Assembly: GCA_036971715.1 (NCBI GenBank)
Contig: JAVHJL010000003.1
Coordinates: 310,001-374,000 of the forward strand
Length of the DNA: 64,000 bases
Reading direction: 5' to 3'
From: Arthrobotrys musiformis
Lineage: Eukaryota; Ascomycota; Orbiliomycetes; Orbiliales; Orbiliaceae
Part shown: piece by piece, positions 1-12,439 of the stretch
Position numbering within the stretch: position 1 is the stretch's first letter
How the letters are laid out: each line of letters starts with the position of its first letter
Position numbers and translations under genes: made by a program
Notes under the pieces: model-generated
What the model saw: only the letters and a program-made list of their open reading frames with translations
What the model was told of the DNA's origin: nothing
Database searches by the model: none

Positions 1-1071
1 CCGGCCTGGCGAAACCTTGTGGAACGGCGTACGTGTGTGCGGGTGCGTGTGTGCGATATTGCGAGTTATAATTACTTGATCGATTACGTCGCAAGCCCCG
101 GCTGATGTAGCTTTAAGTCCTGCTAGTCTGGTTACGACTGCATGCTGCTTTATTTATCACTTTGAGTTTGGGTAGAGTACTTACGGGCGCGAGAGGTGCG
201 AGCAAACCTTCTTTTTTGCCCTTCTCTTTTTACTATCATGCTATCTATTGATATTGCTACTGCAAGGAGCGGCATACGATTGTGTGATTGTGGAGCGAGC
301 TGCTGAATGGTCAGAATCATGTTACTTGACATTACAATTACATGCAAACAATCTGTAAAACAGAAGGATCTATTTCAGTTCATACCCCTGCGGAATTCAC
401 AAATTTATCCTATTTTATCTCAGAGGGAGGATGTGATCATGTAATCAACAGTAGGAAGTATGGTGATTGTATTAATTGAATAGTTTAATATTAGGACACT
501 AGGTTTTTTTCCTAAGAATGTCTGTCCACCTGTACAGCCGTTTCAAAAAAAAAAAAAAAAAAAAGGAGAATAGACGCAAAGGAAAACTATAGTACACTGA
601 ATTGAACGAATGGATGCTTTATCTTTCTTTAGTCCAGAGAACTTGCCCTTCTCAAAAATACGAGGGAAGACTGGGCGGGGAAAGATAAGTTGGGTATATA
701 TCATATCATAGCGCATATAAGAGTAAGGAAAACCTCGGTGACATCAGCGAGTGGAGGATAGTTTGAGAGAAAAGGGAAACAAAGCAAGAGTCGTATCGTA
801 ACCTCATAATAGAATTCTTGAAAAGAATAGGAAAAAAGGAAACGCTGGAAAGAACTTTCAAAAGAAGAAGATTGGGGGAATGTTCGGCAGTTGCTTTTTG
901 CCAGAACTGTTTCCCCGAAGGATGTCATGTAGTAGTAGATCGATGTCCAGAATCGAAATAGAGCCGGAGTCAGGAAGGATATAAATATATAAAAAAAGGG
1001 AAAAAACGGCTAACGGGACGAGATTGATCGATTAAGAAAGAGAAGGAAAGAGTCGAGAGTCAGTCAGGCGT
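1..1071. other. Left-edge intergenic stretch
   Basis: No open frame here looks like a gene on either strand. The stretch holds a poly-A run of about 20 nt near 545-564 and AT-rich sequence. It probably contains the 3' end of the minus-strand gene that stops at 1072. Confidence 0.5.
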
Positions 1072-1590
1072 CTACTTTGACCTCCCCCTTGGCGCACCGA
1101 TCTTTGATGTGAGGTGGAACCCGCCGAATAGCCAGTCATTGGTATGTCTGCCGACATGGTTAATGCTAGCTACTCTAGAGGTCTCCCTGTTGATGATTTG
1201 GATATTTGGGGACGGAGACCTCTCAGTTCGAGATCGAGACCGTGAACGAGAGCTGGAGCGGACTCTTCTTTCCTCACCGCTGACGGCGAGGTAGGTGGTC
1301 TTGGACTTCTTTGCCGAAGCAAGAGAAGTATCGATCATGAGTGGCGGTGGGGCCCGCTTGTGAGACGAGCGAGAGGAAGAGGAAGAGCGGGACTGAGGCC
1401 GCGAGGATGTGTTGTCCAATGTGTTGTTGGAAGAGGGAACCTCGTCGGTGGGAAAGTTAAGTGTTGGGATCCTGCTGCTAGCGGCGTGGCTGCCAGAGCT
1501 GCGACGAAACACTCGATCCAAGAAGGATGGCGAGCGGGGGGAAGTGGAGATATTGATCTCGGAGGGAACTTGGGATCCGGTGTGTTCCAT
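1072..1590 (-). CDS. Small Ser/Arg-rich protein of unknown function (172 aa)
   Basis: Function unknown. The frame opens slightly earlier at a TTG, but the first ATG is at 1590, giving 172 residues beginning MEHTGSQVP. The middle is low-complexity Ser/Arg/Pro: a run of Ser and Arg around residues 70-80 and an RSSSRSRSRSR stretch near residues 111-121, resembling SR-type phospho-acceptor tracts. The C terminus is different and looks ordered: around residues 147-160 it reads V-G-R-H-T-N-D-W-L-F-G-G-F. I associate such a Trp-Leu-Phe-Gly-Gly tail with small Pezizomycotina proteins, but I cannot name a family. There is no signal peptide or membrane segment. The codon pattern and the conserved-looking tail favour a real gene; with most of it low complexity, some doubt remains. 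Confidence 0.6.
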   Translation of the reverse strand: MEHTGSQVPSEINISTSPRSPSFLDRVFRRSSGSHAASSRIPTLNFPTDEVPSSNNTLDNTSSRPQSRSSSSSRSSHKRAPPPLMIDTSLASAKKSKTTYLAVSGEERRVRSSSRSRSRSRTERSPSPNIQIINRETSRVASINHVGRHTNDWLFGGFHLTSKIGAPRGRSK

Positions 1591-4500
1591 CGATAGCTTT
1601 TCTTTCAATTGGAGTAGGGGCTTTGGTATCTTCAGTTTTGGAGTTAGGAGCTTAGCTTTGGCTGAGCTGATGCTTCGAAGATGAAGTTCGGTTATAGTTA
1701 TATAGAACTTTTATAGGTATAAGGTTACAGTCGATTAAGTTCACAAACGAACAGGTGATAATAATATGGATTCTCTGGAGGACGAAGGAGCTCGAGTATA
1801 TATAATCAAGACGATATAGATTTTGGAATTTTTTTCTTTCCAATTCAGCCTCAACCTCGGGGGGGATAGCCGGTTCTTTATACACTTCTCTCGATCCCAA
1901 ATATCTGCTCCCAAGACGGCACAGCTTCAAGTGCCCCTGCAAGGATCCCACACCCACATATCACTTCTGACTAACACACGAAAATCACCGCAAGTCGAAT
2001 CGAACAAACATAGAACGACTCTGCGAGGCGGCTGCTCGGGGAAGCCTGGTGCCCCCCTCCCCCCATGCATGCTGCATGGGACTATGCACAAAAACCGAGT
2101 GAGAAGAAACTAAGTTACGAGGGTATATCATGCTTGGAGTCGACTCGGAACATTCCCGTATGCAATGGTCTTTGTTACACCCCCCTCCTCTTCCCCATGT
2201 CGACTAGCCCCATTGAAGCCTTCGAAATTCTTGCTCATCGGTGTAGGCAGACGCAAAAGCGAAATTGAAAGCCAGCCCTAAATGTTAGAACTCGCACCGA
2301 AAGCAGATATTGATACTGCAAATGAATCGTTTTCCCATATCGTCTACCTGAGAACAATGGATAATGTGACCCCCCTTCATTACGACTTCGAAGCTTCTTG
2401 GCCTGCTGCACTGCAGTCCTACAGACGACACTAATTAAAGTTGTCAGCCCCGTATGTCGGAACCATTTGACCGATGTTTCTTAGAATACTTTTTTCCCCC
2501 AGTCTCTTCGAATTTCGGGCTCTTCCTCTTTTTCCCTTCTTCGTGCGATGCTATTTTTGCAACCTACCCATATCATACTAGTGTCCCACTTGCCGAAGTA
2601 CCGAGACTGATACCAAATACCCCTTCTGGGGTTACGTCCATGACGTTGGAGGGCTCGAGAATTCGGCCGGGTCGGTTTAAACCTTCTTTTTTCTCCTTTT
2701 CCTTTTCGCAAAGATGTGGAGTTATGCGAGAAAAACAAAAGTATTTCTGGCATTATTTCTCTTTTTTCTTTTGCAACGTCTAGAAGCGTACGGTCAAGGA
2801 ATCGTGATGTTGGAGTTCCATGTGCCATACACACCGTTTGAACCGGCCGCGCATTTCGCTCGGGGTTTTGTGGAGTGGTGGTGGTTAAATGGAACAGGCA
2901 GTCTTTTTTTACTTTGCCGCCTCGTTCGGATGCGCATGAAACTTTTGAGCAGCTATAGCGCTAGCTACCTAGACCAACATCCTTCAGAGGACACAACCGT
3001 TTAAACTGAAAACGGTCTAACAGCTAGCCAGCTGCCCTGCATTTTTACTCCCTCAAGCTCAGTCATCTGGCTCTCTGGCCTCGATTAATTGTAGTTAATT
3101 CACTCGGATCCTATATCGCTCTTTTACGTATGTATACGTATTGAGGCATCGCAGGGCTGTACACATGCATCCTTATTCACCTTTTCGAAAAGTGATGCAC
3201 GATGCGAGCCGCCAAGCTAGCGAGTGAATTAAAAAAGTTTTTGAAAGAAAAAAATGGACACTTGACCAGTATGTAACCTATGTACGATATTTTTGTTAGC
3301 AGACCCTGTTTTATAGCGCATGGGTTCCATCGCGGAGGCATACAGGGGGGTTAATGGGGGGTTGGAATAGCGCTTGAGTGCAGGTGGGTGGAGCCTTGGC
3401 TCGACAGAAAGGGTATTCGGAATGAACCGAGCCACCCCTCTCCAACCCTCGCTGCAGCTGCGCATGTCCTCTACTATCTTTCCATACACAGTTCCTTTGG
3501 TATTTCAGAGGAAATGTGGACTTGGTGATTGCGGAATCATCGGGCAGTGTAGGGGTCTCAGATCTCCGACTTGCTGCGTACACATATAAATTAAAAACGT
3601 GATGCAATCAATACAACCCGGGCCGGATAAGCTGTTATCTTCTCAGAGGGTCTTGGTACTAATCAGACAAGCACTGGGCTGCTATCTATAGTCGGCGAAA
3701 AGAAACTTGCCCAGAAACAGGTCTTAGTAATATTTTGTGTCTTGATGTCTTGGGTGGGACGACTTGGTTTCTGTCGCCATCGATATCACCCGGTCGCCGG
3801 CCCATGCGTACGGGGCCAATGAAGAAAATTGTCCATACCGAGAAAGTCGATTGTGGTTTTTAGCGGTGTAAGACCTAATCCACCCAATCTACGGAATCCA
3901 AGCTGCGCTGCAGCCCTTTTCATGTGACTTGGCTTTTTTTCCCCGTCTAGCGTCGAAGCGAGCAGGAAAGAAGGAAAGAATGGAAAATGTGATCCAGAAG
4001 TGCAGAGTTACGACATCATACTCACTTAAAGATAGAAGTCGACAAAGATGGAAGGAGGAAGCCATTTTTGACAAAAGTAACGAGTTAGCCTTACGATCTT
4101 TTTAGGAAAATATCTCCCGGTGTGAGTTACTTTGGCTTCAAGGGTTTTAGAGTTATTCTAGAAGGAATGGGGTTTTGGATGGTTATACTCGAATCGATTG
4201 GAGGTGTGTGATCGTCGACGTTGTGCATTGTGCATTTCACTAGTCAAGATGGGGGTGCCGTATGACCTTACTCCCAAGCTTCCAGGATGTGGTTTGTGCG
4301 TTTTTTTTCTTTCTTTCGTCGAATTTATTCCCTGTCCAGTGGATTTGCCACCGCGAGATGCATGTAGGTTGTTCGGAACTTGCGAACTTGCGTTTTTGGT
4401 TGTCTACTTCCTCACGGATATGATCTGTGTGCAGAATGGCTAGTCTGCAGCCTGGGAACGCCGATGCCTGGTCAGGCCTCTTTTGATCTTCTGGGGATCT

Positions 4501-6500
4501 TCGGGATGTAGGCCTAGTGTTTTTAAGAGCGGGGATGGACTAGTTCGTACGAAACCTGTCTTATCATAACTTTACTTATTTGATCGCCTCTGTCCCTGGA
4601 TTTGTTTAGTTCAACGCTGTCTTTTCGAATTGGATTCATGGAGGAGGAGGGAGGTTTCAGTTGGAGTATTAATGGATATGTATGATATCAACCTGTCCAA
4701 GGTGCAGTCATATGCGCCAGTGGCATCGGAGGGGTCCGGACCGATGTTTGACGTTCATGTTTTGTCTTTTCGATTCAACGCCAGCGGCGCAACCTTCTAA
4801 TCATGATATCAATCGAGCTCGCACCTTTTCGAGATGGCTAGCTCGGGTGGTATTGAAAGGGGGGCAACAAAGATAAGACAATATCGGCATGTGGAAACCG
4901 TTAACCACCGAACGTTTAGACCCGCTGGATCGATATTCCATAATTATAACCTTAAGCTTCGATCGGAGCTGGCTTCGCCTAGGCAGTACTAGCATGCACA
5001 AGCCGACCAGTTGTCAAGTTTCCAGAGGCAAAGCCATATCGATATCGTGCGACCAGTTCCTTAAACCAAACAGCAACGAACACAAGCCATTACGCAGAGC
5101 ACAATCGAGGAGAGGACAGGGGAGGACAAAGGGGGTGTCCGTAGATATACGGGAAAAGCTTTGAGGTTTCGAAAGAGGACGTCAACTTTTTGAAGGTTAC
5201 ACGAGGGGAAACGTTTAAACTTGGCCGATGTGTTGTTCGATGGCTTTTGTGTAACTTGGAGCTTTGGGACTCAATTAATTCCGGGTCTATTAGCTAGCGT
5301 GTATGGCCTATTGCTTTTACGATGTGGGATATTGTTTTTATGCACCTGCCTTTTGGCGGGAGGACTTTCATGCCCAAACTACTCCTGATGCTCGGAATGA
5401 GGATATCAAATATCAACTAGGATTTTGCTGGCTTTGCCAATTGCAATTGAAACTCAGAGTCGACAGCCAAAAGGGAGCGATATACACACATCATAACTGT
5501 CTATACACCTATATAGACCTAGATCTATAGAACAGTATAGAAAGAAAGGTAATAGACTGCTCTGGCTAACCATCTAGTCATTGACTTGCAATCATCTAGG
5601 GTCAGTTATCAATTGGCTCATAATAGTGCTTTAGAGCCGCGCTGGCTATCTCATGTCTGCCACTTCCCTAGACCCTGGGCCTGCATTATCCCGCCTGTGC
5701 AGCTGGCACGCGCATATGCTGTGAAACACCGAAGATTCCCTAGGACCATTCTATGTCAGTCTTTTATGTAGATTTCTGGATGCAGCTATCACGTAGCTAC
5801 GTAGGGCCTAGGGGTTTTATATCCTTTTCGCTCTTTACGGTTGACTGTGAGCTTCGAACAAACATATCTAGATTGAAACAGGAAGCTATATTCCTAGTTA
5901 CTAATCACAGAATATACTAGACAAATGGGAAACCCTTCTGATAAAAGAATGCAGTCGAAGGTACCCAAGAGATCTGGCTAGAGGGAGCTAGGGGTTCTGC
6001 TTGCTTTTCCACTTGTGTGACATACATCCACATCATGGCTGACTGCAGTGCAGCGCTGGGTATGAGGTGGTGATATAAAATACAACAAGCGGTCATGGTA
6101 GATTCATAAAAAATGTGAATTTTCTTCTTCTAGATCTATATTTTAATTTTTTTATTTCATTTGATAGATACTATACCCTTTGAAGATTCCTTTATCGCAC
6201 ACCCTTTTGTTTACAATTCTTCCTTTTCATGCTGGTCGATGATAGTTACATTTCATGCCTGAGTTCGAGGACAAGATCCTGTCAAAACACCAGCCCATTG
6301 TGAAATACCAACTCTATCACCCGCAATATAATAGTCGCGCCCTTCCAATACTATACTGTCCTACTTGATTTAGGAAATAGATATATATTATTCAGATTTA
6401 CGAATAAGGCCGAGAGAATTACCATAGGACCGGAAAATGCTGGTAAAGGGGGAGGAACTGATATCAATACTCACACCGTTTATATAAACCGCTCACCAAA
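1591..6500. other. Long intergenic stretch (4.9 kb), nothing recognised
   Basis: Open frames here are short (at most about 120 codons), overlap on both strands and show no domain or family resemblance. Polypyrimidine tracts occur around 2500-2760. A TATATAAA sequence at 6481-6488 lies only 13 nt before the ATG at 6501. It may be a core promoter element for that gene if translation starts at the next in-frame ATG (6591). Confidence 0.5.
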
Positions 6501-8948
6501 ATGTTAATTCGCATACCCGCCGCTCTGACCTTTCCTTCCGGAACAATTATATCTCCACGATCGACGGATAATACCGACCAGAATGTTGCTATGGTACTAG
6601 GCGTCATATTTGGCGTTGTGGGGTTTATAATACTACTCTGCTTGTTCACCTGTTGCTGCGGCGCTTGTCGTTTACGGACCATCCCCATCGATGGGGAGGA
6701 TGTTGAAAAGAGCAGTAGTGATGGGTGTTGTGATGGAGGGGGAGGGGGGGTATGTAGGAGTCCCAGGCAGAAGGGACAAGCGTGGAGGAGGGTTGAGACG
6801 AGGGAGGAAGTTAAGGAGAGGGTGGTGGGGGGTAGAGGAGCCGGCGGGGTGAGTAGGCCTGGGATGGCGCGTTTGGGAAATCCGCGTCCGCTTCAGGATC
6901 ATTACCATCATCGTTCTTTACCTCGATTACGACCTGATCTTCCGCATCCTCGTGAGGTTAGAGGGTTGTCGCCTGCTCCGCCTGTGCATGTAGGGAATGG
7001 GGTGCCTGATTTGAGGTTTCCGATAAGTGAGGGGAGTAGTTCTGATAGTGAGAGTATTAATATCGGGACGCCGAGCGTGATGCCGATGAGGGCGCCGTCG
7101 CCACCAAGGCCGCTGAGAGCACCTATTAGGCCGCCGGTATCACTGCTACCGAGGGTGATCCCGCCTCGTACTATCATTCAACCGGTGGCGGTACACCCCA
7201 GAAATGCGGTTACTCGACCGGAGTTCGAGGATGCGATTGATGATGTTGAAACCCTGGTGGGGGCTCGGATTGAAGGAGCGAAGGCGAAGATAGAGTCGGA
7301 GTTAGAGGAAGAGCGACGACAGAGACGATTGGAAATATTCGAGTCGAATGCTGTGCAGGAGGAAATACTCAACGAACTTGAAGAAAGACGCAAGCGGGAT
7401 TTAGAGGCGCTGGGGTCTAATGTCAGACATCGGGTTATGGAAGAAGATATCGAGGAATTAAAAGAGAGGACGACGAATTTGGAGTATGAAAATCAACGGA
7501 CGAAGGATACGTTGATTTCGATCGCTAACCGTCCGAAGACGCCGCCGCCGCCGGTTGTTATAAATAATACATGTCGACCTTTGCACAGGTCGAATTCGAG
7601 GAAATTCGAGCATATCGATGATACAACGTCAAGTGATTCCGGGTTTGGGGGGACGATGCGACCCATGGGGCCTGGACCCCCTCCCCCAGCCCCCCCTCCT
7701 AGTCCGGGTTTCTCACCTAGTTTGGGTGACGACTTCTTAACGGGTTCTGGGCCGGCCCGGTTTGAATCGCCGCCTAGTAGTCCTAGCAGCCTGTCGCAGC
7801 CATTTAGGCCGCCTCGCAGTCCGTTCAACGGTCCAGGCATGCTATTTCCAGAAGGGTCACTCGACGAAGGGAGCGGTGGGTTCCAGACAGCTGCATCATC
7901 TCAGCCCTCACCGAGGACCACGCCGCGACCTCCACCCCCAAGCCGACGGCCATCGATAGAGTACCCTATGCCACCACAGCAAGAGGCACCGATCCCACCG
8001 AATTCGAGACCGCCACCACTACATCCAAGGCCGACTCCGGGCCAGGCATTTAGGAGACCACCTTTACGAACGATATTCCTCGGGGCGGGGGAAGATTATT
8101 ACCCTCCTAGCTCTATGGACAGGTCAATTAGCGGTGGCCCTCCTTCCCCTAAGTTTCGCGGCATGCCGCCCATGCGACGCTTCCCCAATACCCCGGGGGG
8201 TATCTCCGGAGGTAGAAGATCAAGCGAAGACATCAGAGCCCCACCCGCTTCTCGCCATACCTTACCCCCCGAGAGCATTAACAGGGGCAGAAGACGCAGT
8301 CGAGATCAAGACCCGAGAAGGGGGAGAATGCGAAGAGGCAGCGATCCACTGGGAGGTCCGCCGCAAGCCGGATTCACCAATCTACGTGGTCGGAATGCAT
8401 CGATTGTAAGTAACCACGTAGCCTTCGCACCATCTGACGAGTTCGAGCTGTATTCCGCACAATCGCACGGTTTCGACGATGGGAGTAGTATTGCGGCCGG
8501 TATTCCGGCTCCTCTTATCCCACCGAATATGATGCCAACGTTCCAACCGCAATTACGGCAGACGAATTGGAGCGGAAGAAGGAATAGTTTCCACGGCGCA
8601 GTACATGAAAGAATGGCGTACCCTGGAAGCCAGCCAGCCCGCTCGGATTTGAACCTCCAAAGTGATACTATGTCCGAGGATAGTTATAGTACCGATAGGA
8701 TCAGGGGTACGGCCAGGAGGACTTCTAGCACGGTTGCCGAACCGTGGGTTGATGGGGAGAGGGAAAGACATTTGAGGAATTTGCAGAGAGTGGCAGGGGG
8801 TATGGAGACTATTCCTTCGCAGGATACGAGTATGAGTGAGACGAATAATATTAATGTGGGGAGGGAGAGGGTGGGGAGTGGGGGTAGCGGGGTGGATCGG
8901 GACGGGAGGTTTAGGTATGACAGGTATAGCGAGTATGGCCCTATGTAG
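6501..8948 (+). CDS. Single-pass membrane protein with coiled coil and Pro-rich tail (815 aa)
   Basis: Function unknown. It is one uninterrupted frame. Residues about 29-56 form a hydrophobic segment (VAMVLGVIFGVVGFIILLC) followed by a Cys cluster FTCCCGACR, a likely transmembrane anchor with palmitoylable juxtamembrane cysteines. Most of the protein would then face the cytosol. Residues about 235-345 are rich in Glu, Arg and Lys with heptad-like spacing, predicted coiled coil. The rest is disordered and very rich in Pro, Ser, Gly and Arg, with many PPPP and RxxS sites. The chosen ATG has an A at -3 (accaaaATG). An alternative start is the in-frame ATG at 6591, directly before the membrane segment, because a TATA-like element sits just upstream of 6501. 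The design resembles fungal membrane-anchored scaffold or sensor proteins, but no known domain is visible. Confidence 0.75.
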   Translation: MLIRIPAALTFPSGTIISPRSTDNTDQNVAMVLGVIFGVVGFIILLCLFTCCCGACRLRTIPIDGEDVEKSSSDGCCDGGGGGVCRSPRQKGQAWRRVETREEVKERVVGGRGAGGVSRPGMARLGNPRPLQDHYHHRSLPRLRPDLPHPREVRGLSPAPPVHVGNGVPDLRFPISEGSSSDSESINIGTPSVMPMRAPSPPRPLRAPIRPPVSLLPRVIPPRTIIQPVAVHPRNAVTRPEFEDAIDDVETLVGARIEGAKAKIESELEEERRQRRLEIFESNAVQEEILNELEERRKRDLEALGSNVRHRVMEEDIEELKERTTNLEYENQRTKDTLISIANRPKTPPPPVVINNTCRPLHRSNSRKFEHIDDTTSSDSGFGGTMRPMGPGPPPPAPPPSPGFSPSLGDDFLTGSGPARFESPPSSPSSLSQPFRPPRSPFNGPGMLFPEGSLDEGSGGFQTAASSQPSPRTTPRPPPPSRRPSIEYPMPPQQEAPIPPNSRPPPLHPRPTPGQAFRRPPLRTIFLGAGEDYYPPSSMDRSISGGPPSPKFRGMPPMRRFPNTPGGISGGRRSSEDIRAPPASRHTLPPESINRGRRRSRDQDPRRGRMRRGSDPLGGPPQAGFTNLRGRNASIVSNHVAFAPSDEFELYSAQSHGFDDGSSIAAGIPAPLIPPNMMPTFQPQLRQTNWSGRRNSFHGAVHERMAYPGSQPARSDLNLQSDTMSEDSYSTDRIRGTARRTSSTVAEPWVDGERERHLRNLQRVAGGMETIPSQDTSMSETNNINVGRERVGSGGSGVDRDGRFRYDRYSEYGPM

Positions 8949-9858
8949 AGAGTGTACAAGTGTATAGAACGGGCTTAGTAATTTGACTTTGTTAATTATA
9001 GCTAGTACTAGTAGATCTAGATGGGTTATTTCTGTAATTAGAGCGTAGATAGAAAAGCTAGATAGTAACATCGCCCCTGTCTTAAGACGTCTTTTTCTCA
9101 CTCATCCCTCTGCATACTTCCTTATAACTAGACTAGGTACTTGTACGTGCGTATAGGGTACTATAAAGCAATTTGCACGGTTAGATATATCTATAGGTCT
9201 TAGCTATAGGGGAGTATATGTGCTCGATAGACTTTCTCCTAGGGACCGCCCCCCACGGCAGCCACATATACCATGTCTATAACCCTCTCTATTATATCTA
9301 CCAGGCCACACCCCCCTGCGCCTATTCAGCATATTAAAGTAAAATACAGACATTGTTGCATTTTGTGCGTTGTATGGTGGGCTGTGCGCGGGAGCACCAA
9401 GTCTTGGCGCACATACGTCAACGTAACCGGCCGACGACAGCTGCTCTTGACAGCCAACAGCCTCATTTCACTTGTGGTTTGGTGGAGGCCCTTCTTCTTC
9501 TTCTTCTTCTCTTCCTCTTCCTCCTCCAACATCACCATCACCATCTCTTCTTCTTCGACTTCACCATATTCTGGTTCCACGAGACGGGTTATTACGTATT
9601 ATAGCCGGGTTAGAGTTATTGCTTGCTCGAGAGTTAGCTAACCAAACGAACCGAAAGGGCCGAACAAACAGCTCGCTCGCCCTGGTCTTCTGCCCCTCCA
9701 TCCACCTATCCATCCCGCCCTCGCTTCCCCCAACGTCGCGAGAATTTTAAAACTTAATATTCAGAAAGGGGAGGGGATAGAAAGAAACCCACAAAAGCAG
9801 CATCTTTCTTTCCCATCTATCCATCCCGTTTCATAGCTGGGCACACGGGAAAAGGGCA
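8949..9858. other. Intergenic stretch upstream of snx41
   Basis: Contains the 3' flank of the preceding gene and the promoter and leader of snx41. The part from 9470 to 9860 is pyrimidine-rich, as is common just upstream of fungal transcription starts. No gene seen. Confidence 0.5.
9491..9563 (+). repeat. CTT/CTC-rich trinucleotide microsatellite
   Basis: Nearly pure TTC repeats, then TTCCTC, CACCAT and CTTCTT units, about 300 nt upstream of the snx41 start codon. Low-complexity polypyrimidine sequence in the leader or promoter region. Not protein-coding. Confidence 0.75.
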
Positions 9859-12071
9859 ATGTGGGAAGATAACAACCCCCTTTCGTACGGCGCTTCGCCG
9901 CCGGGATCACCATACGGCCACATCCAGTCCCCATTCGGAAATCATCACCGACCGTCCTCCCCGAGCGCCGAATCTTCGGAAAACGACGAAGTCCCCGATT
10001 TCACGAGTAAACCCAGGGATGTATCGGGAGACGAAGCGGAGGCGCCTGATACCGCTCCCGGGAGGACGGTGCACGATGATACCGAGGTGGACGAGGATAT
10101 AGATGAGGAAGAGGAGGATTATTATGGCGGCAGGAGGAAGAAAGGGGGGTATACTAGTCGGGCTGAGCAGATTATGTGGGAGAATAAGGAGTTGGAGATT
10201 TACATTGTCGATGCGGGGAAGAATATTGATGGAAGTGGGGGGAATTTCATTGTTTACACGATACGGACGGGGGTATGGCTTGTACGATTCTTCATTTTCA
10301 TGGGAGATGGGTGGCTAATTTGATGGTTGGATTTGGATTTTTTATAGGACCTGGAGGTTCGAAGACGGTACTCGGAGTTCGCGTCTTTGAGGGCCAATCT
10401 GGTGCTTTTGCATCCGACGTTGATTATTCCGCCAATACCGGAGAAACACTCCATGTCGGATTATGTAGCTGCACCGACGAGGGCGAAGGAGGACCAGGGG
10501 ATCATCGAACACAGGAGACGTATGCTGGGGGTGTTTCTCAATCGCTGTGCGAGGATGAAGCAGATACGCAAGGATTCGGTGTTCCTGCGGTTTTTGGATC
10601 CCAATGCTAGCTGGGTACGTTTCTTTTTACTGCCTATAACCTGAAGATGGATGGTTCGTAGTTCTAATATTGTCTGGGGATATAGAGCGAGGTTCTGCAT
10701 TCGGCTCCGATATCAGGTCTACCAAAGCATCCGCTACGAGCACCGCCAATAGACCCAGCACGGCCGTCACCGGCGCATCAATACCTCCCCATCCCACCTG
10801 CGAATGCAAAACTAAAGCACATACCATCACCGCCCGTATCACCGCAGGACTCCCGCCCTTCGGGGTTTACACACGTCCGCAGCTTACCTTCCACGACGGC
10901 AAACTTGTCGGAAGCGGAACTGGACCCTTACTTCATCACGTACGAAGGAAACACGCGTGCCTACGAATTGCTACTCACATCCGGCGTGGAGAAGGTGAAC
11001 CGTAGAATGCTTAATAGGCTTTCTAACCTTTCAACCGACCTAGCGGAGCTGGGGGCACGGTATAATGCGTTTTCGTTATCTGAACCGGCTCCGACGCTGG
11101 GGCCGGCGATAGAGAAGGTGGGGCAGGCGGTGGATTCTACGTATTTGGCGACGGAGGAACTGGCGGCTGGATTGGCGTCTGGGTTTACGGAACCCATTCG
11201 AGAATCGGCGCAGTTCGCTGGGGTGGTGAGGAATGTGTTGAGGTATAGGATGATGAAGAGGGTTCAGGAGGAGATTACGAGGGATGAATTGGCGAAGGCG
11301 AAGATGAAGCTCGAGCAGTTGGAGAAGAGTGAGTTGGAGGCTAGACGGATTGAGAGTTATCTTGCTGGGAGTGGGGTTGTTGGTGCCGGGGCACCGACAT
11401 CGCAGGGACTAGGAATTAGTGGTGGGGATGGGCAGAGGAGAAATTCGGAGGGGAGTTTGGGGCAACAGGGGGGTGGTAGTGGGGGCAGTAGGAGTAGTGG
11501 GGATTCAGACGCTGGGAGTGTCGATAGTGATTTCCCGCCGACGCACTCGAGTCCTATGCCGCCGCCGATTTCGACGACGCCGGTGCCGTACCCACAAGGG
11601 CCGCAGCAAGGCGGAGGGATCGGAGCGGCGTCAGCACAGCATCGGAAGGCGAGTTCGTTCTCGAATCCGTTGTCGTTCTTTGGGAAGTTGACGCATGCGG
11701 TGTCCGGGATCGTGGACGCGGATCCTGAGACGACGAGGCGGAATAATATTGGAAAGACAAGAGAGACGCTGGTGCAGTTGGATGCGGCGTTGCAGGTTTC
11801 GGGACGGGATGTGGAGGAAGCTGGGAAGAGTGTGCTGGCGGATTTGCATCGGTTCCAGGCGGAGAAGGAGGAGGATATGAAGAAGTTGATGGTGAGTTCC
11901 CCTTCTCTCTTTCCCTCTATATATATCAATTTGTACGTCTTTACATGTTGAATGAGACTAACATAATCTTGTCAGATCAACTTTGCGAAGTGTCAGATTG
12001 AGTGGGCGAAGAAGAATCTGGATTCGTGGGAGGAGGCGAAGGCTGAGGTTGATAAGATTTCTGTGAGGTAA
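9859..12071 (+). CDS. snx41: Sorting nexin 41 (PX-BAR), 660 aa
   Basis: PX-BAR sorting nexin of the Snx41 type. In yeast, Snx41 works with Snx4 in retrieval from endosomes to the Golgi and binds phosphatidylinositol 3-phosphate. Exons read as 9859-10272, 10348-10614, 10686-11891 and 11976-12071; all four join in frame with GT-AG introns of 75, 71 and 84 nt. The acidic, disordered N terminus begins MWEDNNPLSYG, characteristic of fungal Snx41. The PX domain covers about residues 110-225: ELEIYIVDAGK, then RRRYSEF at the second exon (the arginine/tyrosine phosphoinositide-binding motif), PPIPEKH, and RRRMLGVFLNRC. The linker and the helical BAR-like region (from about residue 295) follow. A Ser/Gly/Pro-rich insert splits the C-terminal half, as in other Pezizomycotina homologues. 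The last exon encodes IEWAKKNLDSWEEAKAEVDKI. The length matches the family. Confidence 0.93.
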
Positions 12072-12365
12072 CTTTTTTTATATTACTTTTTTAACTAACT
12101 ATTACTTTAACTTATCACTTTTACTATATTTTTTACATTGTGCATATTACCTAGCCGTCGTCCTGCCTGTTTTGCTGTTGATACAAAAGGAAATTAATGT
12201 TTTAATGGCCGCATACCACATACCACCCATCCTTCCCGCTCTCCGTAGTAGGTGTACAGTACAAGCTAGATCGATGGTATACATGGTATGAAGGAAGATT
12301 GCAAAAGAGTCTGGGGAGAGAAGGTTGAAGTAACGGAATATGAGTGGTAATCTCCAAGCAATCTG
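12072..12365. other. Spacer between snx41 and tRNA-Asn
   Basis: AT-rich, T-run-rich 3' flank of snx41 and 5' flank of the tRNA. No gene seen. Confidence 0.5.
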
Positions 12366-12439
12366 GGTCTTATGGCGCAATTGGCTAGCGCGTCCGGCTG
12401 TTAACCGGGAGGTTGTAAGTTCGAGCCTTACTAGGACCG
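12366..12439 (+). tRNA. tRNA-Asn (anticodon GTT)
   Basis: 74 nt with all four stems visible. The acceptor is GGTCTTA pairing with TAGGACC (one G-T pair), with discriminator G. The D stem is GCGC/GCGC; the anticodon stem TCCGG pairs with CCGGG around loop CTGTTAA, giving anticodon GTT at 12400-12402. The T stem GTAAG pairs with CTTAC around loop TTCGAGC. There is no intron and CCA is not encoded, as expected for a nuclear tRNA. A T-run follows at about 12446, a plausible RNA polymerase III terminator. Confidence 0.97.

Noticed and set aside
9273..9750. Frames upstream of snx41
   Set aside because: They lie in CTT-repeat, pyrimidine-rich leader DNA and do not join in frame to snx41.
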